Notes under the pieces: generated by a model | Told to the model about the DNA's origin: nothing | Seen by the model: the letters and a program-made list of their open reading frames with translations, nothing else | Database searches by the model: none | Part shown: piece after piece, positions 55,049-64,000 of the stretch | How positions within the stretch are numbered: position 1 is the first letter of the stretch | How the letters are laid out: each line of letters opens with the position of its first letter | Made by a program: the position numbers and the translations under genes | Origin: Cepaea nemoralis | Taxonomy: Eukaryota > Mollusca > Gastropoda > Stylommatophora > Helicidae | Direction: 5' to 3' | DNA length: 64,000 nucleotides | Assembly: GCA_014155875.1 (NCBI GenBank) | Contig: JACEFZ010015002.1 | Coordinates: 391,001-455,000, forward strand

Positions 55049-55275
55049 CAAATCCTTTACAGGACATCGCTGTCAACAGCAGCATCTTTCAGCTGTATGT
55101 TGATCTCTTGGCAAGATTACGCTCAGTAGTTTGCCATTGCTTTCTGAGCGGCCGGCTCAGTATCCCGCAAGTCACGAGCGGGGGTCGAACCGCCTCAGCT
55201 CTCGCTCCGCTACGAGACTCTGCGTGATAAACGGGATTACAGAGAGAAAGTGTTTTAACCCCACAGCCAGAGAGA
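55049..55275 (-). mobile_element. tRNA-derived SINE, family Z
   Basis: On the minus strand a cgtagcggagcgagagctga A-box-like stretch (about 55195-55215) and ggcggttcgaccccc B box (about 55179-55193) are followed by ctcagaaagcaatggcaaac (55127-55147) and a cctgtaaagga end near 55049-55064. Organisation matches 33705-33990. Confidence 0.68.
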
Positions 55276-55879
55276 CCGGCAAACAAACGCTAAATTGTCT
55301 AAATTACAACTACTTTAAAATATATATTTACAATGCCATTTATCTGTACAAAGTGGATGCCCGAGAGACGCCATGTCTTACTAACTCGAGAAGTAAACCT
55401 TATGTGTCATGAAGTGAACAGAGCAGCGGACAGGAAGTGACATGGTACATGAGGTAGTGGAAGAGAAGTGGAAACAAGAGCGAGAGTGTCTGTCAGGTGA
55501 ACCAGCTTTACTAGAGTTCAGTTCATTTAATTTCAATTTGGAATAACTATGGACTCGTCACAACATTTATAGTATAAAAACGATATCTTTACTCACCGAC
55601 TCATCATGCGTTCATTAATTTCTCTTTATGTAAAAATAACATTTCCTCCATTCGAAATCGCATCGAGTCGTATTTTTAAAAATTAACCTGGGGTTTCAGG
55701 TCGATGCTGCATAAAATAGATACCAAGACATGTCATGAGAAGTAAAAGCGACCGCAGTGATATTGACCAAATAACCTCTCGAGTGCCGATACGTCCATGA
55801 AACTAGCACACAAGGCGCTACAATCCGTATAAAAAGGGTCCTTACATTACTTGTTCTTGTTCTTATTCTTATAGTCCTT
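55276..55879. other. Nothing recognised
   Basis: AT-rich, no supportable frame or repeat. Confidence 0.4.
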
Positions 55880-57067
55880 TTGAGGCATACTGGAAACAAA
55901 TTTTGCTACATTCCGGATAACAGATTAAGAACTACAATGGAACCCCAGCTAAGCGAAATACAATTTGGATTTAGGAAAAATAAAAGATGCACATATGCCA
56001 TCTTTGCTCTTAGACAACTTATAGAAAAATCAATCGAATTTAATAAAACACTCTACTTAGCCTTTGTCGACTAAGAAAATGCATTTGATATAGTAGACAT
56101 AAACAAGGTTTCGGAAATCCTTAAACGATATGGCGTGGATACATATATAACAAACATATGTAGAAGCTTATACAACAACAGTGAATGCATAGTGAGAAAA
56201 AATGGAGGACACTCAGAACTCTTCACCATAAGATCCGGAGTGCGACAAGATTATGTCCTGTTCCCCCCTCCCCTCTTGTCCGTAACCAATATAGGCAGCA
56301 TATGCGAAGGAACCAGCCAACCAGAGGCCGCAAGAATATCGCATGACGAACATAACACAGAAGAAAAACCAACGGCAAATTACACCATTAAGGAACTTCT
56401 ATTTGAGGACGTTCGAGCACTAATAGAAAAATCAGAAGCTGACAACATGAATAGTCTAAATGAACTGTGTGAGAAACATAACATGAAGATAAGCATCAGT
56501 AAAACAGGTGTTTAGGACTATAACCAAAGAAGAAAAACAATTATTCATCTAAAAGAACACCCCGTGAAACAAGTAAAGAGCTTCAAGTATTTAGGAAGTA
56601 TAATATCATAATATGGCAATTCAGAAAACGAGATCGAAAATAGATGCACTAAAGCAAACGAACTCTTTTGATAAATGGCACCAATACTAAAACAAACATG
56701 TATCACTAGTTACTAAGAAAGCACTCTACAACCCAATCTTCCTACCGACTCTGTGCTACCAATGCCAAACCTGGACAATGAAAGAAAAAGAGAAAAGAAA
56801 CACCACAACAACAGAAAAGAGATTCCTTAGAAGAATACCCAATGTATCCAGAAGAAAGAAAATCAGAAATTAAGAAATCAGGACTAAAATAAGAATTATA
56901 GCAGAACTGGGTTTTATTAGAAGGCAGCAAGTTAAATAGTTTGGTCTATGTAACTAGGTTACTAATTAAAAGAATACCGCAACAAGCAATGATGTACAGA
57001 CCAAATGGAAGCAGGGAAAGACGCCGACCACGTAAACGATGGACGGAGGGAATAGCAGAGTCCATGG
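55880..57067 (+). pseudogene. Decayed LINE, RT to C-terminus, truncated by the CR1-like insertion
   Basis: The frame 55880-56074 reads SEIQFGFRKNKRCTYAIFALRQLIEK then L-A-F-V-D-stop; after the stop, ENAFDIVD continues the RT motif. 56135-56250 gives NNSECIVRKNGGHS-x3-IRSGVRQD. The YADD region has been lost. K-S-F-K-Y-L-G-S-I-I-S lies near 56577, and R-R-P-R-K-R-W-T-E-G-I near 57022. Many stops are present. It ends at 57067, exactly at the AT-rich site where the CR1-like tail starts, so that element probably landed in it. Confidence 0.75.
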
Positions 57068-57398
57068 GAATATTAATAATAATAATAATAATAATAATAA
57101 GTCTTTATTTTTAAAGGGTTAAGAATTGGGCACGCAGGCCCGTCTGACATTCTGCCCTTCTTCTCTATTTCCTCTCATACATTCTTTCATTCAACATCAC
57201 TTATGAAGCAACTTTTGACAACAAAAGAACATTAAAACGCATGAAAAATAATCAATAACAAATGACTCACTGAGGCAGTGTTTAACATGGGCATTATAAA
57301 TACCTAAGGAGGGTGTAACGTGCCATACATAAGGAAATGTTTTTTGGCTAGTTGTCGTTTGAGATAAGTTACCATTATTGTCTTTTTTGTGTTATTTG

Positions 57399-60224
57399 TT
57401 ATGGGGGTATGTAGTCTGTACTAAGGTAGTGTTCAAACAGGTTGCGAATGTATGTATCATGATTGGTGGTGTCTTTGATTTCTTGTGGAAGATTGTTCCA
57501 CAACTGAGCGGCAGAGTATGCTAAGCTTGTTTTATATAAGTCTATCCTAGGTTTAGGGACATGAAGTATATTTAGTCGTTCGCTATGTCTAGCGTTATAT
57601 TTAAACAATGGCCAAAGGTAGCTTGGAGCATTTTGAAATAGGATTTTGTGAATTAGTTTGGTCTTATTAAAAAGCAGGCGCTTGTGGAGTGGCAGTAACC
57701 GGAGACGTTTATATAGGTTAGCATTGTCGGTAAGCTTTTCACCATTAATTAAACGCACTGCCCTTTTCTGGAGTGAATATAGGCGTTTTGTTATTGATTT
57801 GGAGCATCCATCCCAGACTGTGGAGCAGTAATCAATATGTGTTTGTATATGAGAAGTATAGAATATCTTTCTTGTGTTTTCGTCAAGGAAATTTTTAATT
57901 TTGGCAAGTTGGTATACTTTTTTGGCTATTTGTTTAACTAGAGCATGAACATGTGAGTTAAAAGTTAGATTTTGATCTATGATAACACCCAGTGTCTTGT
58001 GCTCGGTGACACTTTCTACAGGCGTGCTGCCAATGTGCAGCTGAAGAGTTCTCTGCGAGTTTAGAGTGTGAAGTCTTTGCCTGGTTCCTATTAACATAGA
58101 CTTTGTTTTAGTAATGTTAATTTGCATGCGGTTTGCATGACTCCAGTTAACTACACTATTTATTTCCTGTTGCAAGGATAATTCTAGCACATTACGATCA
58201 ACAGCGTTTGTATATACTGTGCAGTCATCAGCAAATAGATCGCAGGACGACGACAGATTTAATGGAAGATCATTTATATAAATGGCAAATAATAGAGGGC
58301 CAAGAATAGACCCCTGAGGTACTCCAATATTAATGGTAATGGCTTGAGATAAAACTTTATTGTGTGATACTACTTGCTTTCTGTCTAATAAGAATGATTT
58401 TATTAATGTCACTATATTAAAACTTACTTTCATTGTTTCTAGTTTTTTAATTAGAATAGTATGATCTATCATATCGAATGCTTTCCTAAAGTCTATAAAC
58501 ACCGCTCCACTTAGAGTATTGTTGTTAATATTTTGATGCCAGTTTTCTATCATGTTTGTTAGTGCCGTATGGCAAGAATATTTTGGCCGAAATCCTGACT
58601 GGCTGTCAACTATCAGTTTATGGCGAACTAAGTGATCTAGTGTTGTTTTGTGGATGTGCTTTTCTAGCGGTTTGGATAATGAGGATAATATGGAAATTGG
58701 TCTATAATTACTCATGAGACGATCGTCTAGAGGACCAGCTTTTAAATGAGGATACACTTTAGCGATTTTAAAGGCTGATGGGAAGTGACCTCTGGTTAGA
58801 CATTGATTATATATAAAAGTTAGTGACTCGCAGATCGCCGGTGCAGCATGGCGAAGGATCCGACTACTAATTCCATCTAGTCCTGATGAGTTATTGTTTT
58901 TTAGATTACGGAGATGAGTAAATACTTCAGTTGTCGTCATTAGCGGTATGTTGGAGGAAATGTGTCCATAGCATTTGTTCTCACAGAATGATGATAATAA
59001 AGATATGTCATGAGGCGCATCTGGTATTGCAGCCTTCAGTTGGTTTATGTCGGACTGAAAGTATCTACTGAATTGATCACATGTAACCTGATTTGATGGT
59101 AATGATTGTGATGATTTGTGTTTGTTTGTCAAGGTATTAATTGCTTTCCATATATCTTTAGTGTTGGTTTTATCTATTACTATGTTCTTAAAATAGTTTT
59201 TCTTTTCCTTCCGAATAACATATTGAACTTTGTTTCTCAGACTACGGTACATAGTTAGATCTCTATTTTTGTGAGCCCTGTCGCGATCTCTCATAAGTTC
59301 AACTACCTCCTGTGTGATCCACGGGGGCTTTGTGTGATGTTTAACACGAACTTCCTTAAATGGAACATGTTTATCAAATATACTTAGAAAGGTCTTTAGC
59401 CAGTGGTCCAGAGCATCGTCTGGGTCAGGAAGCTGGTAAACATAATCTAGAGATGAGTTGACCAAATCTTGTAAGAAGACGTCTCGATTGAAATTTTTGT
59501 AATTTCTATATTTTATGCTTATATGTTTGTGTTTGGGAGTTTTGGTGCCCCTTTTCGACCACGTGCAACATACTGGATAGTGATCGCTCATTGCATTGAT
59601 AGGTACACTACATTCTGTGATGTTATCAGCACACGTAGTATAAATATGATCTATAAGTGTTGCAGATGATTTAGTGATTCTAGTGGCTTGTTTGACTAAC
59701 TGTTGGAAATTATATGACTCTATTATGTTTTCCCATGTTTTGTTTGATTTGTTAGCGTTTATGTTGAAGTCACCTAGCAATATTATTTCCCTAGCATTAC
59801 TAAAGACTACATCCATCATAGTGGTGAATTTTTCATACCAGATATTTCCTGCACTGGGGTTTCGATAAAGATAGCCAACTACTAGCGGTATGCAATTTTG
59901 AAGTTTAACCTCTATCCATACACACTCAATCTCACAGGTTTCAAAGTCTAGCCTGCGGTGGGCGTTAAGCGAGTTGGAAATATAAACTGCAATACCCGTC
60001 TCTTGTTTCTGATAGGGATCTCTTCTAATGGTTTTAAAACCTCTGATAGCGATGTCATCATCTGAGATGTTGCCATTTAATCGACTTTCGCTAACGCCAA
60101 ACATGTGAAAATTTTGATTAAGTATAAGTGATAGTTCGGGCAGCTTCCCTAATAGATGGCATATGTTTACATGCCCGATTCTGAGCCCATTATTCCTGAG
60201 CCAATGTTCGTACTTATTAGACAT
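57399..60224 (-). CDS. CR1-like ORF2: endonuclease-reverse transcriptase (941 aa)
   Basis: The protein nicks target DNA and reverse transcribes its own RNA. The apurinic-type endonuclease occupies about residues 15-222: G-H-V-N-I-C with N20, S-E-S with E46, the L-L-G-D-F-N motif at 149-154 and the catalytic S-D-H-Y-P-V at 213-218. The RT spans about 430-720: LDGISSRIL, NYRPISIL (506-513), SGFRPKYSCHTAL, F-I-D-F-R-K-A-F-D (576-584), G-V-P-Q-G-S (634-639) and the active site F-A-D-D (664-667). A C-terminal arm of about 220 residues follows. There is no RNase H, as usual for CR1. No internal stop or shift, and all catalytic motifs appear present. The ATG at 60224 sits just before the endonuclease, as expected. 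Confidence 0.93.
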   Translation of the reverse strand: MSNKYEHWLRNNGLRIGHVNICHLLGKLPELSLILNQNFHMFGVSESRLNGNISDDDIAIRGFKTIRRDPYQKQETGIAVYISNSLNAHRRLDFETCEIECVWIEVKLQNCIPLVVGYLYRNPSAGNIWYEKFTTMMDVVFSNAREIILLGDFNINANKSNKTWENIIESYNFQQLVKQATRITKSSATLIDHIYTTCADNITECSVPINAMSDHYPVCCTWSKRGTKTPKHKHISIKYRNYKNFNRDVFLQDLVNSSLDYVYQLPDPDDALDHWLKTFLSIFDKHVPFKEVRVKHHTKPPWITQEVVELMRDRDRAHKNRDLTMYRSLRNKVQYVIRKEKKNYFKNIVIDKTNTKDIWKAINTLTNKHKSSQSLPSNQVTCDQFSRYFQSDINQLKAAIPDAPHDISLLSSFCENKCYGHISSNIPLMTTTEVFTHLRNLKNNNSSGLDGISSRILRHAAPAICESLTFIYNQCLTRGHFPSAFKIAKVYPHLKAGPLDDRLMSNYRPISILSSLSKPLEKHIHKTTLDHLVRHKLIVDSQSGFRPKYSCHTALTNMIENWHQNINNNTLSGAVFIDFRKAFDMIDHTILIKKLETMKVSFNIVTLIKSFLLDRKQVVSHNKVLSQAITINIGVPQGSILGPLLFAIYINDLPLNLSSSCDLFADDCTVYTNAVDRNVLELSLQQEINSVVNWSHANRMQINITKTKSMLIGTRQRLHTLNSQRTLQLHIGSTPVESVTEHKTLGVIIDQNLTFNSHVHALVKQIAKKVYQLAKIKNFLDENTRKIFYTSHIQTHIDYCSTVWDGCSKSITKRLYSLQKRAVRLINGEKLTDNANLYKRLRLLPLHKRLLFNKTKLIHKILFQNAPSYLWPLFKYNARHSERLNILHVPKPRIDLYKTSLAYSAAQLWNNLPQEIKDTTNHDTYIRNLFEHYLSTDYIPP

Positions 60225-60601
60225 TTCAACAATGCGTAATCACAAGTTTAAAAGCAAAACACACACACACAAAGTGAATACAACTTACGTCCCTTATTAC
60301 AAAACACACTCTAAAGTACAGAGAAACAGTAATATCTCTGTAAATATATAAAAATACGTACACAGATCCGTAAGGAAGAGCAGTGAAGACCCCCTCACTC
60401 ACCGTGAAAACACAATTAGAATTATTATAAAAGCTATACAGCTAAGTATTATCAATTAATATAAAGTCAAAACCAGTCAATGTTTGTAATAACTTATAAC
60501 CTAATACGTTAATAGATCAAGTTATAACCAAATATGCAGATAAACGTTTAAGGAGAGGCTCTTTCTTGTACCGAGATCCGGTGTAGCTTTGTCTTAAGTT
60601 G
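60225..60601 (-). other. Spacer between ORF1 and ORF2 of the CR1-like LINE
   Basis: 377 bases, AT-rich with a short (GT) run near 60260. The ORFs do not overlap, unlike CR1 elements whose frames abut or overlap, so ORF2 needs reinitiation, internal entry or some other mechanism. That is inference. Confidence 0.6.
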
Positions 60602-62785
60602 CTAGTAAATACCAGGTTGTGTTGGTTGTTGGTATAGCGACATTATAAGTGCTTGACGAAGTGTAGCTGGGCTATACCGTGTGAGGTGCAACCATTCTGG
60701 ATTACAATTAAATGGGTACTGATGATGTCTCATGGGTATGTAATGACTACCAACTAGAGCCTCTGGTTGGTGGCTAACAGGAGGTTGTGCTGGCACGTCG
60801 TTGTTGCTGAGAGTCGGATCCTTTCTGGGGAGAATAGGAATCATATCTTCGTAATTATTACCCTCCTGTGTGAAAGACGACGTATTTAACGGACTTGGTG
60901 TTGTGGTAGTGTCCCGTCTGGCTTGGATTTCAGGTGCAGTGGTTATGAGTGGTCTGCACACTTCTGTCCTATTGGTACTTGATGTGACGGGAGTATGTCG
61001 TCTGGCTTGAGTTTCAGGAGTAGCTAAAAGTGTCCGGCGCGATCCCGTATTGGATGTATGGTATGTCCGTTCTGGATATTTTAAATTCTTGGCGAGAAAA
61101 CTGGTGCCCAATGTAGATAAATGTATTTGATCCTTGTAAAGACTCTTTTTTGGTGCACCAGCCTGTGAAGTGAATGATGCTGTATTGTTGATGAATTGTA
61201 TCTTGTTTTGAGAACAGAACTTCTGCAACATGTTGTTATTTATGTCAGCTAGACGGCGCTGGTGTCCATAACTCGGTGATATGATGGAGGAGAAGAAAAT
61301 GGATGAGTTAGGAAAAGTGTGACGTAATCCGTTCAAGAGTGCCAGCAGTTGAGACCCTGTGATTTGTTGGTTGTTCATGGTGTCGGTGATGCCAATATGT
61401 ACGCTTGCCCTTCTGACACTATGATTAACAGCCAACCTGCTAATCTTGTCTGTTAGCCGGTCTACACCAGCCCCAGGCAGTGGGATTATTGAAACAATGT
61501 CTTTGTCTGATGTGGCCATCCTGTCGCTGTATAAACCTTTCATTAAGGAATCGCCTAGTATAATATGTGTACAGTCAGGTCGTGCTGTCTGTACATGTTG
61601 GTTGTCAGCACGTCTCGACCGTTGTTTCATCCATTTCCGATTATCAGCAGTCTTTATGTCTCCATGTGGTTCTCCCGATGTATCTTGTTGGCTTGTCTTG
61701 CCCGTTTGCAGCATGTTAAAGCACTGTAAGTTTTCTGGTGACTTTTCTTGAAGTACTTCAAACCTATTGCTTATTTTGACGTCAATGGGGTAGACTGCTT
61801 GTTGTTGTTTATCTTCGTCTGCACATTGAGGTGTTTGTTGTTTTTTATCTTCCTCTGCGCGTTGAGTTGTTTTCATAGTGATTATCTGTTCTGGGTGGGA
61901 TTGAGCTTCCCCAAGATTTCCCAAGGATGAAGCGGTTGCTTGAAAATTACATGCTTCTTCGGTTTGGTTTGTAGAGGACGCATTCTGTAAGATTTGAACT
62001 GTATTTCTCAGCAGCAAATTTTCGTCTCGCAGGAGTGCGACTTCTGTCTTGAGAGCATTGTAATCACTGCTTATCTTGTTGTTTGCTTCAATGTTGGTTG
62101 AAACAGTGACAATGAGCGCCTTTAGTGATTGTTCTAGTTCCTCAATGCGCTTTTTACAGTCGCACGAATGTCCATTGATAGTTAAGAGGCTATTGTTATC
62201 TGAGGCAGGTACTTCTTCAACAATGTCAACATTGGGTTCTATGTTGTTTTGGATACGCTCCATTGGGTATTCAATAGCCAAGAGCGCTGGTGGGTTGGCA
62301 GGCCTCGTGTTGAAGTTGTCATGTACACTCATCGTATGAGTAGATTCGGTGAATGTCTGTGTCGAGTTTTCAAGTTCAACAAAATCTACTTTTAGCCAGG
62401 AATTAATGTTTTCATTACTGCCCTGTGTCATGAGTTTATTTTTACTACTGTACAAATGTATCGTAATCACTGGCGTCGTAATCAAATCCTCAACGTGGGC
62501 CCCGTGCTTATCTTGCCTGTGTTCAATTAGTTCAAGCCTGTAGTAGTTGAGTAGGCAAGTTCGGAATGCCTCATAATAGAGTGTGTTGTTGAAGGAAATA
62601 GTAACACACTGTCCTGAGTTGGTGTGTTTGACGACTAGGCCGTTGGGATTTATGCACTTGGATAGCTTATTCTTCACGGCCCTCTCTTTGTTTAGTGTGT
62701 AAGGTTTATTGACAGCCGATCGTAAACCTGAGCGAGTCCTTTCACCATTCACTTCCAATACAGAGCACTCTCCTTCCCCTGACAT
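60602..62785 (-). CDS. CR1-like ORF1 with coiled coil and SGNH/GDSL esterase-type domain (727 aa)
   Basis: Residues about 36-140 form a small alpha/beta-looking domain (VTISFNN, PVITIHLYSSKNKLMTQG) of unknown role. About 213-268 is a coiled coil (KKRIEELEQSLKAL, LRDENLLLRNTVQIL). About 405-570 looks like an SGNH hydrolase: I-I-L-G-D-S-L with the nucleophile Ser at 413, H-I-G-I-T-D-T-M-N at 463-471 where a G-x-N-D block is expected (Asn is replaced by Thr), and K-D-Q-I-H-L with D552 and H555. The last 150 residues are Pro/Thr-rich and disordered-looking. Esterase-type ORF1 is known in some CR1-clade LINEs and takes the place of RNA-binding knuckles. The start ATG at 62785 is the first in frame. 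Confidence 0.88.
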   Translation of the reverse strand: MSGEGECSVLEVNGERTRSGLRSAVNKPYTLNKERAVKNKLSKCINPNGLVVKHTNSGQCVTISFNNTLYYEAFRTCLLNYYRLELIEHRQDKHGAHVEDLITTPVITIHLYSSKNKLMTQGSNENINSWLKVDFVELENSTQTFTESTHTMSVHDNFNTRPANPPALLAIEYPMERIQNNIEPNVDIVEEVPASDNNSLLTINGHSCDCKKRIEELEQSLKALIVTVSTNIEANNKISSDYNALKTEVALLRDENLLLRNTVQILQNASSTNQTEEACNFQATASSLGNLGEAQSHPEQIITMKTTQRAEEDKKQQTPQCADEDKQQQAVYPIDVKISNRFEVLQEKSPENLQCFNMLQTGKTSQQDTSGEPHGDIKTADNRKWMKQRSRRADNQHVQTARPDCTHIILGDSLMKGLYSDRMATSDKDIVSIIPLPGAGVDRLTDKISRLAVNHSVRRASVHIGITDTMNNQQITGSQLLALLNGLRHTFPNSSIFFSSIISPSYGHQRRLADINNNMLQKFCSQNKIQFINNTASFTSQAGAPKKSLYKDQIHLSTLGTSFLAKNLKYPERTYHTSNTGSRRTLLATPETQARRHTPVTSSTNRTEVCRPLITTAPEIQARRDTTTTPSPLNTSSFTQEGNNYEDMIPILPRKDPTLSNNDVPAQPPVSHQPEALVGSHYIPMRHHQYPFNCNPEWLHLTRYSPATLRQALIMSLYQQPTQPGIY

Positions 62786-63139
62786 TATTGCATAATATTA
62801 CGACTAACTAAACTTGAAGAACGCAGCAATCGCATTGTTATCTAGCCACGCCGCGGGCAATTTGAGGTCCCGTGGTTGTATCTGACACGCCTCGTGCACT
62901 TGATTGGTTGAAATTTAATAGTGTTCAACTATCACTCGAAATGAATATTAGATATAACCTACATTTTTGCGATAATAAACACTTGTATTAATCTAAAAAC
63001 TATTTCACCACATCCTCAGAATCACAACGAGCACATTGATATAAAAATCCATGATAGGTGATTCAGCTTGCAGTAATAATAATCCGAGAAGTAAGATATA
63101 CAAAAACACGTCTTCAATCTCCGGCAGCTAGTTGATATA
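62786..63139. other. 5' UTR of the CR1-like LINE, then flanking sequence
   Basis: 62786-62942 is the likely 5' UTR, moderately GC-rich near 62845-62870 (cacgccgcgggca), and may hold an internal promoter. From 62943 the sequence is AT-rich and shows no feature. Confidence 0.5.
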
Positions 63140-63241
63140 TGAAGCCCATACTCGGGCACTCTCACGATGTTTATACTTCACCTCGACACCGCAAGGTACA
63201 AGAGGAACACGATGAGATGAGATGAGATGAGATGAGATGAG
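63140..63241 (+). mobile_element. (GAGAT)n-tailed retroposon end
   Basis: The block caccgcaaggtacaagagga followed by acacgatgag and (GATGA)n matches, in plus orientation, the end of the insert at 14244-14470. The upstream part diverges, so this is a truncated or different-source copy. The tail is followed closely by a second simple repeat, (GA)n. Confidence 0.7.
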
Positions 63242-63273
63242 ACTTGGACACGTTATAGACAATTGAAGAGTAT

Positions 63274-63276
<3 letters not shown>

Positions 63277-63367
<91 letters not shown>
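63277..63367. repeat. (GA)n microsatellite
   Basis: About 90 bases of perfect (GA)n beginning after tatccagaga. No ORF or element end adjoins it on the right. Confidence 0.95.
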
Positions 63368-63370
<3 letters not shown>

Positions 63371-63647
63371 GAATGTAGATGTGTATGAGTAAATGTATTT
63401 ATATTTTTACTGTGTTGTAATTGTGAGAGAATATGTCAGAGGGAGTGTGTATTTGATTTATTAAGTGGGTGCATAACTGTGAGAGTTTGCGTAAATGATG
63501 TATGTATGGGTGTGTGCATGAAGGTATGTATGTGTGTATATATGTGTGTATGCGAATGTTTGTCTGCCTGTCTGCCTGACTCATAACAAGGTAATTTGCA
63601 TTGTTTATGTTCACATAAGTCATTTGACAATGTTGTTATTTTTCTAT
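63368..63647. other. Degenerate (GTAT) sequence, no gene
   Basis: 63400-63570 is TG/TA-rich (gtgtgtatatatgtgtg type), and minus-strand frames reading HTHIYTHIHT derive from it. Confidence 0.55.
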
Positions 63648-63770
63648 GTGAATGTAACAAAGACAATAGATAATTGACGTACGAAAGAATAGTGGTTGGA
63701 AGTCCCTAATATAATAAGGGCCTGTGCTCCCAATTTCTGACCCTATGATAATAAATTTTGTTCGTTAATT
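63648..63770 (+). mobile_element. Diverged LINE-type 3' end, paired with 36655
   Basis: It shares acaatagataattga, gtacgaaaga-a-agtggttg with 36662-36705. It continues with gggcctgtgctcccaattt and a ctgaccctatgataataaa stretch, a recognisable but decayed version of the CR1-type 3' end (cgggcctgcgtgcccaattc, ttaaccctt, aataaa). Confidence 0.55.
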
Positions 63771-64000
63771 CGTTCAACAGCCACGAACACCAAGGTATGC
63801 TCCATTAAGGCACCCGAAGAAGACACCGAGAACAACATTGGAGACTTTCTACAGGAAAGACCATCTACTCAACTGTTCAATGTACAATCTCACCCCTCTT
63901 ACGTTACACGCCAGTGCTCTAACTACCACCACAGTCTAACGTCGACATGCTTTTATGTAATGTTATCTCCATAAACAGATTCGAGAAAGCACTTCTGCAA
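63771..64000. other. Nothing recognised to the end of the window
   Basis: Unique sequence with no supportable frame or repeat. Confidence 0.4.

Larger units (their letters stand above)
57076..62942 (-). mobile_element. CR1-like LINE, apparently full length with two intact ORFs
   Basis: Minus strand: 5' UTR (to about 62786), ORF1 (62785-60602), a 377-bp spacer, ORF2 (60224-57399), a 3' UTR of about 296 bases with aataaagac, and an (ATT)n tail (57076-57102). An 8-base match gaatatta on both sides (57068-57075 and 62943-62950) is a candidate target duplication, which would make the element about 5.87 kb. The match is AT-rich, so the 5' edge is tentative. Intact ORFs plus a 99%-like 3' copy at 27597 suggest a recently active family. 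Confidence 0.85.

Overview
This is a repeat-dominated stretch of an animal nuclear genome. I found no convincing single-copy host gene, rRNA or canonical tRNA gene and no CRISPR array. The open frames that make sense are retroelement or transposase proteins; most other long frames run through microsatellites. Tetranucleotide arrays (ACAG/CTGT, AACT, CTAC), tRNA-derived SINEs, RNase H-bearing LINEs and a CR1-like LINE with an esterase-type ORF1 suggest an invertebrate. A mollusc is plausible but unproven.

Layout. 0-14 kb: polypyrimidine tract, (ACAG)n arrays with a repeated core block, LINE remnants, a 31-bp satellite (10.2-11.2 kb) and a 25-bp minisatellite (12.1-13.0 kb). 14.1-27.4 kb: a nest of insertions. 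A tRNA-type SINE carries a 227-bp (GAGAT)n-tailed insert and a hAT-like element. The hAT-like element is split by a 12.2-kb Ty3/gypsy-type array (LTR-internal-LTR-internal-LTR). A 5-bp duplication flanks the whole array, an 8-bp duplication flanks the hAT-like element and a 10-bp duplication flanks the small insert. 27.5-39.5 kb: a 300-bp CR1 3' fragment, a 1-kb (CTGT)n array, two 30-bp minisatellites, SINEs, RTE-like LINE fragments, a 225-bp GC-rich palindromic insertion and a Tc1/mariner-type element with long inverted repeats. 39.6-42.9 kb: a 5'-truncated I-group LINE (endonuclease, RT, RNase H). 43-57 kb: microsatellites, SINEs and LINE 3' fragments. 57.1-62.9 kb: a CR1-like LINE on the minus strand with both ORFs intact.

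How the parts relate. The CR1-like LINE looks autonomous, and its 3' UTR is almost identical to the truncated copy at 27.6 kb, which implies recent movement. The LTR element keeps gag, protease, two ends of integrase and the last residues of RNase H. It lacks the integrase core and reverse transcriptase, so it must be mobilised in trans. Its surviving domain order (integrase before RNase H) and SCAN-like gag resemble Gmr1-type Ty3/gypsy elements. The SINEs and hAT-like, hairpin and mariner elements are non-autonomous or broken.
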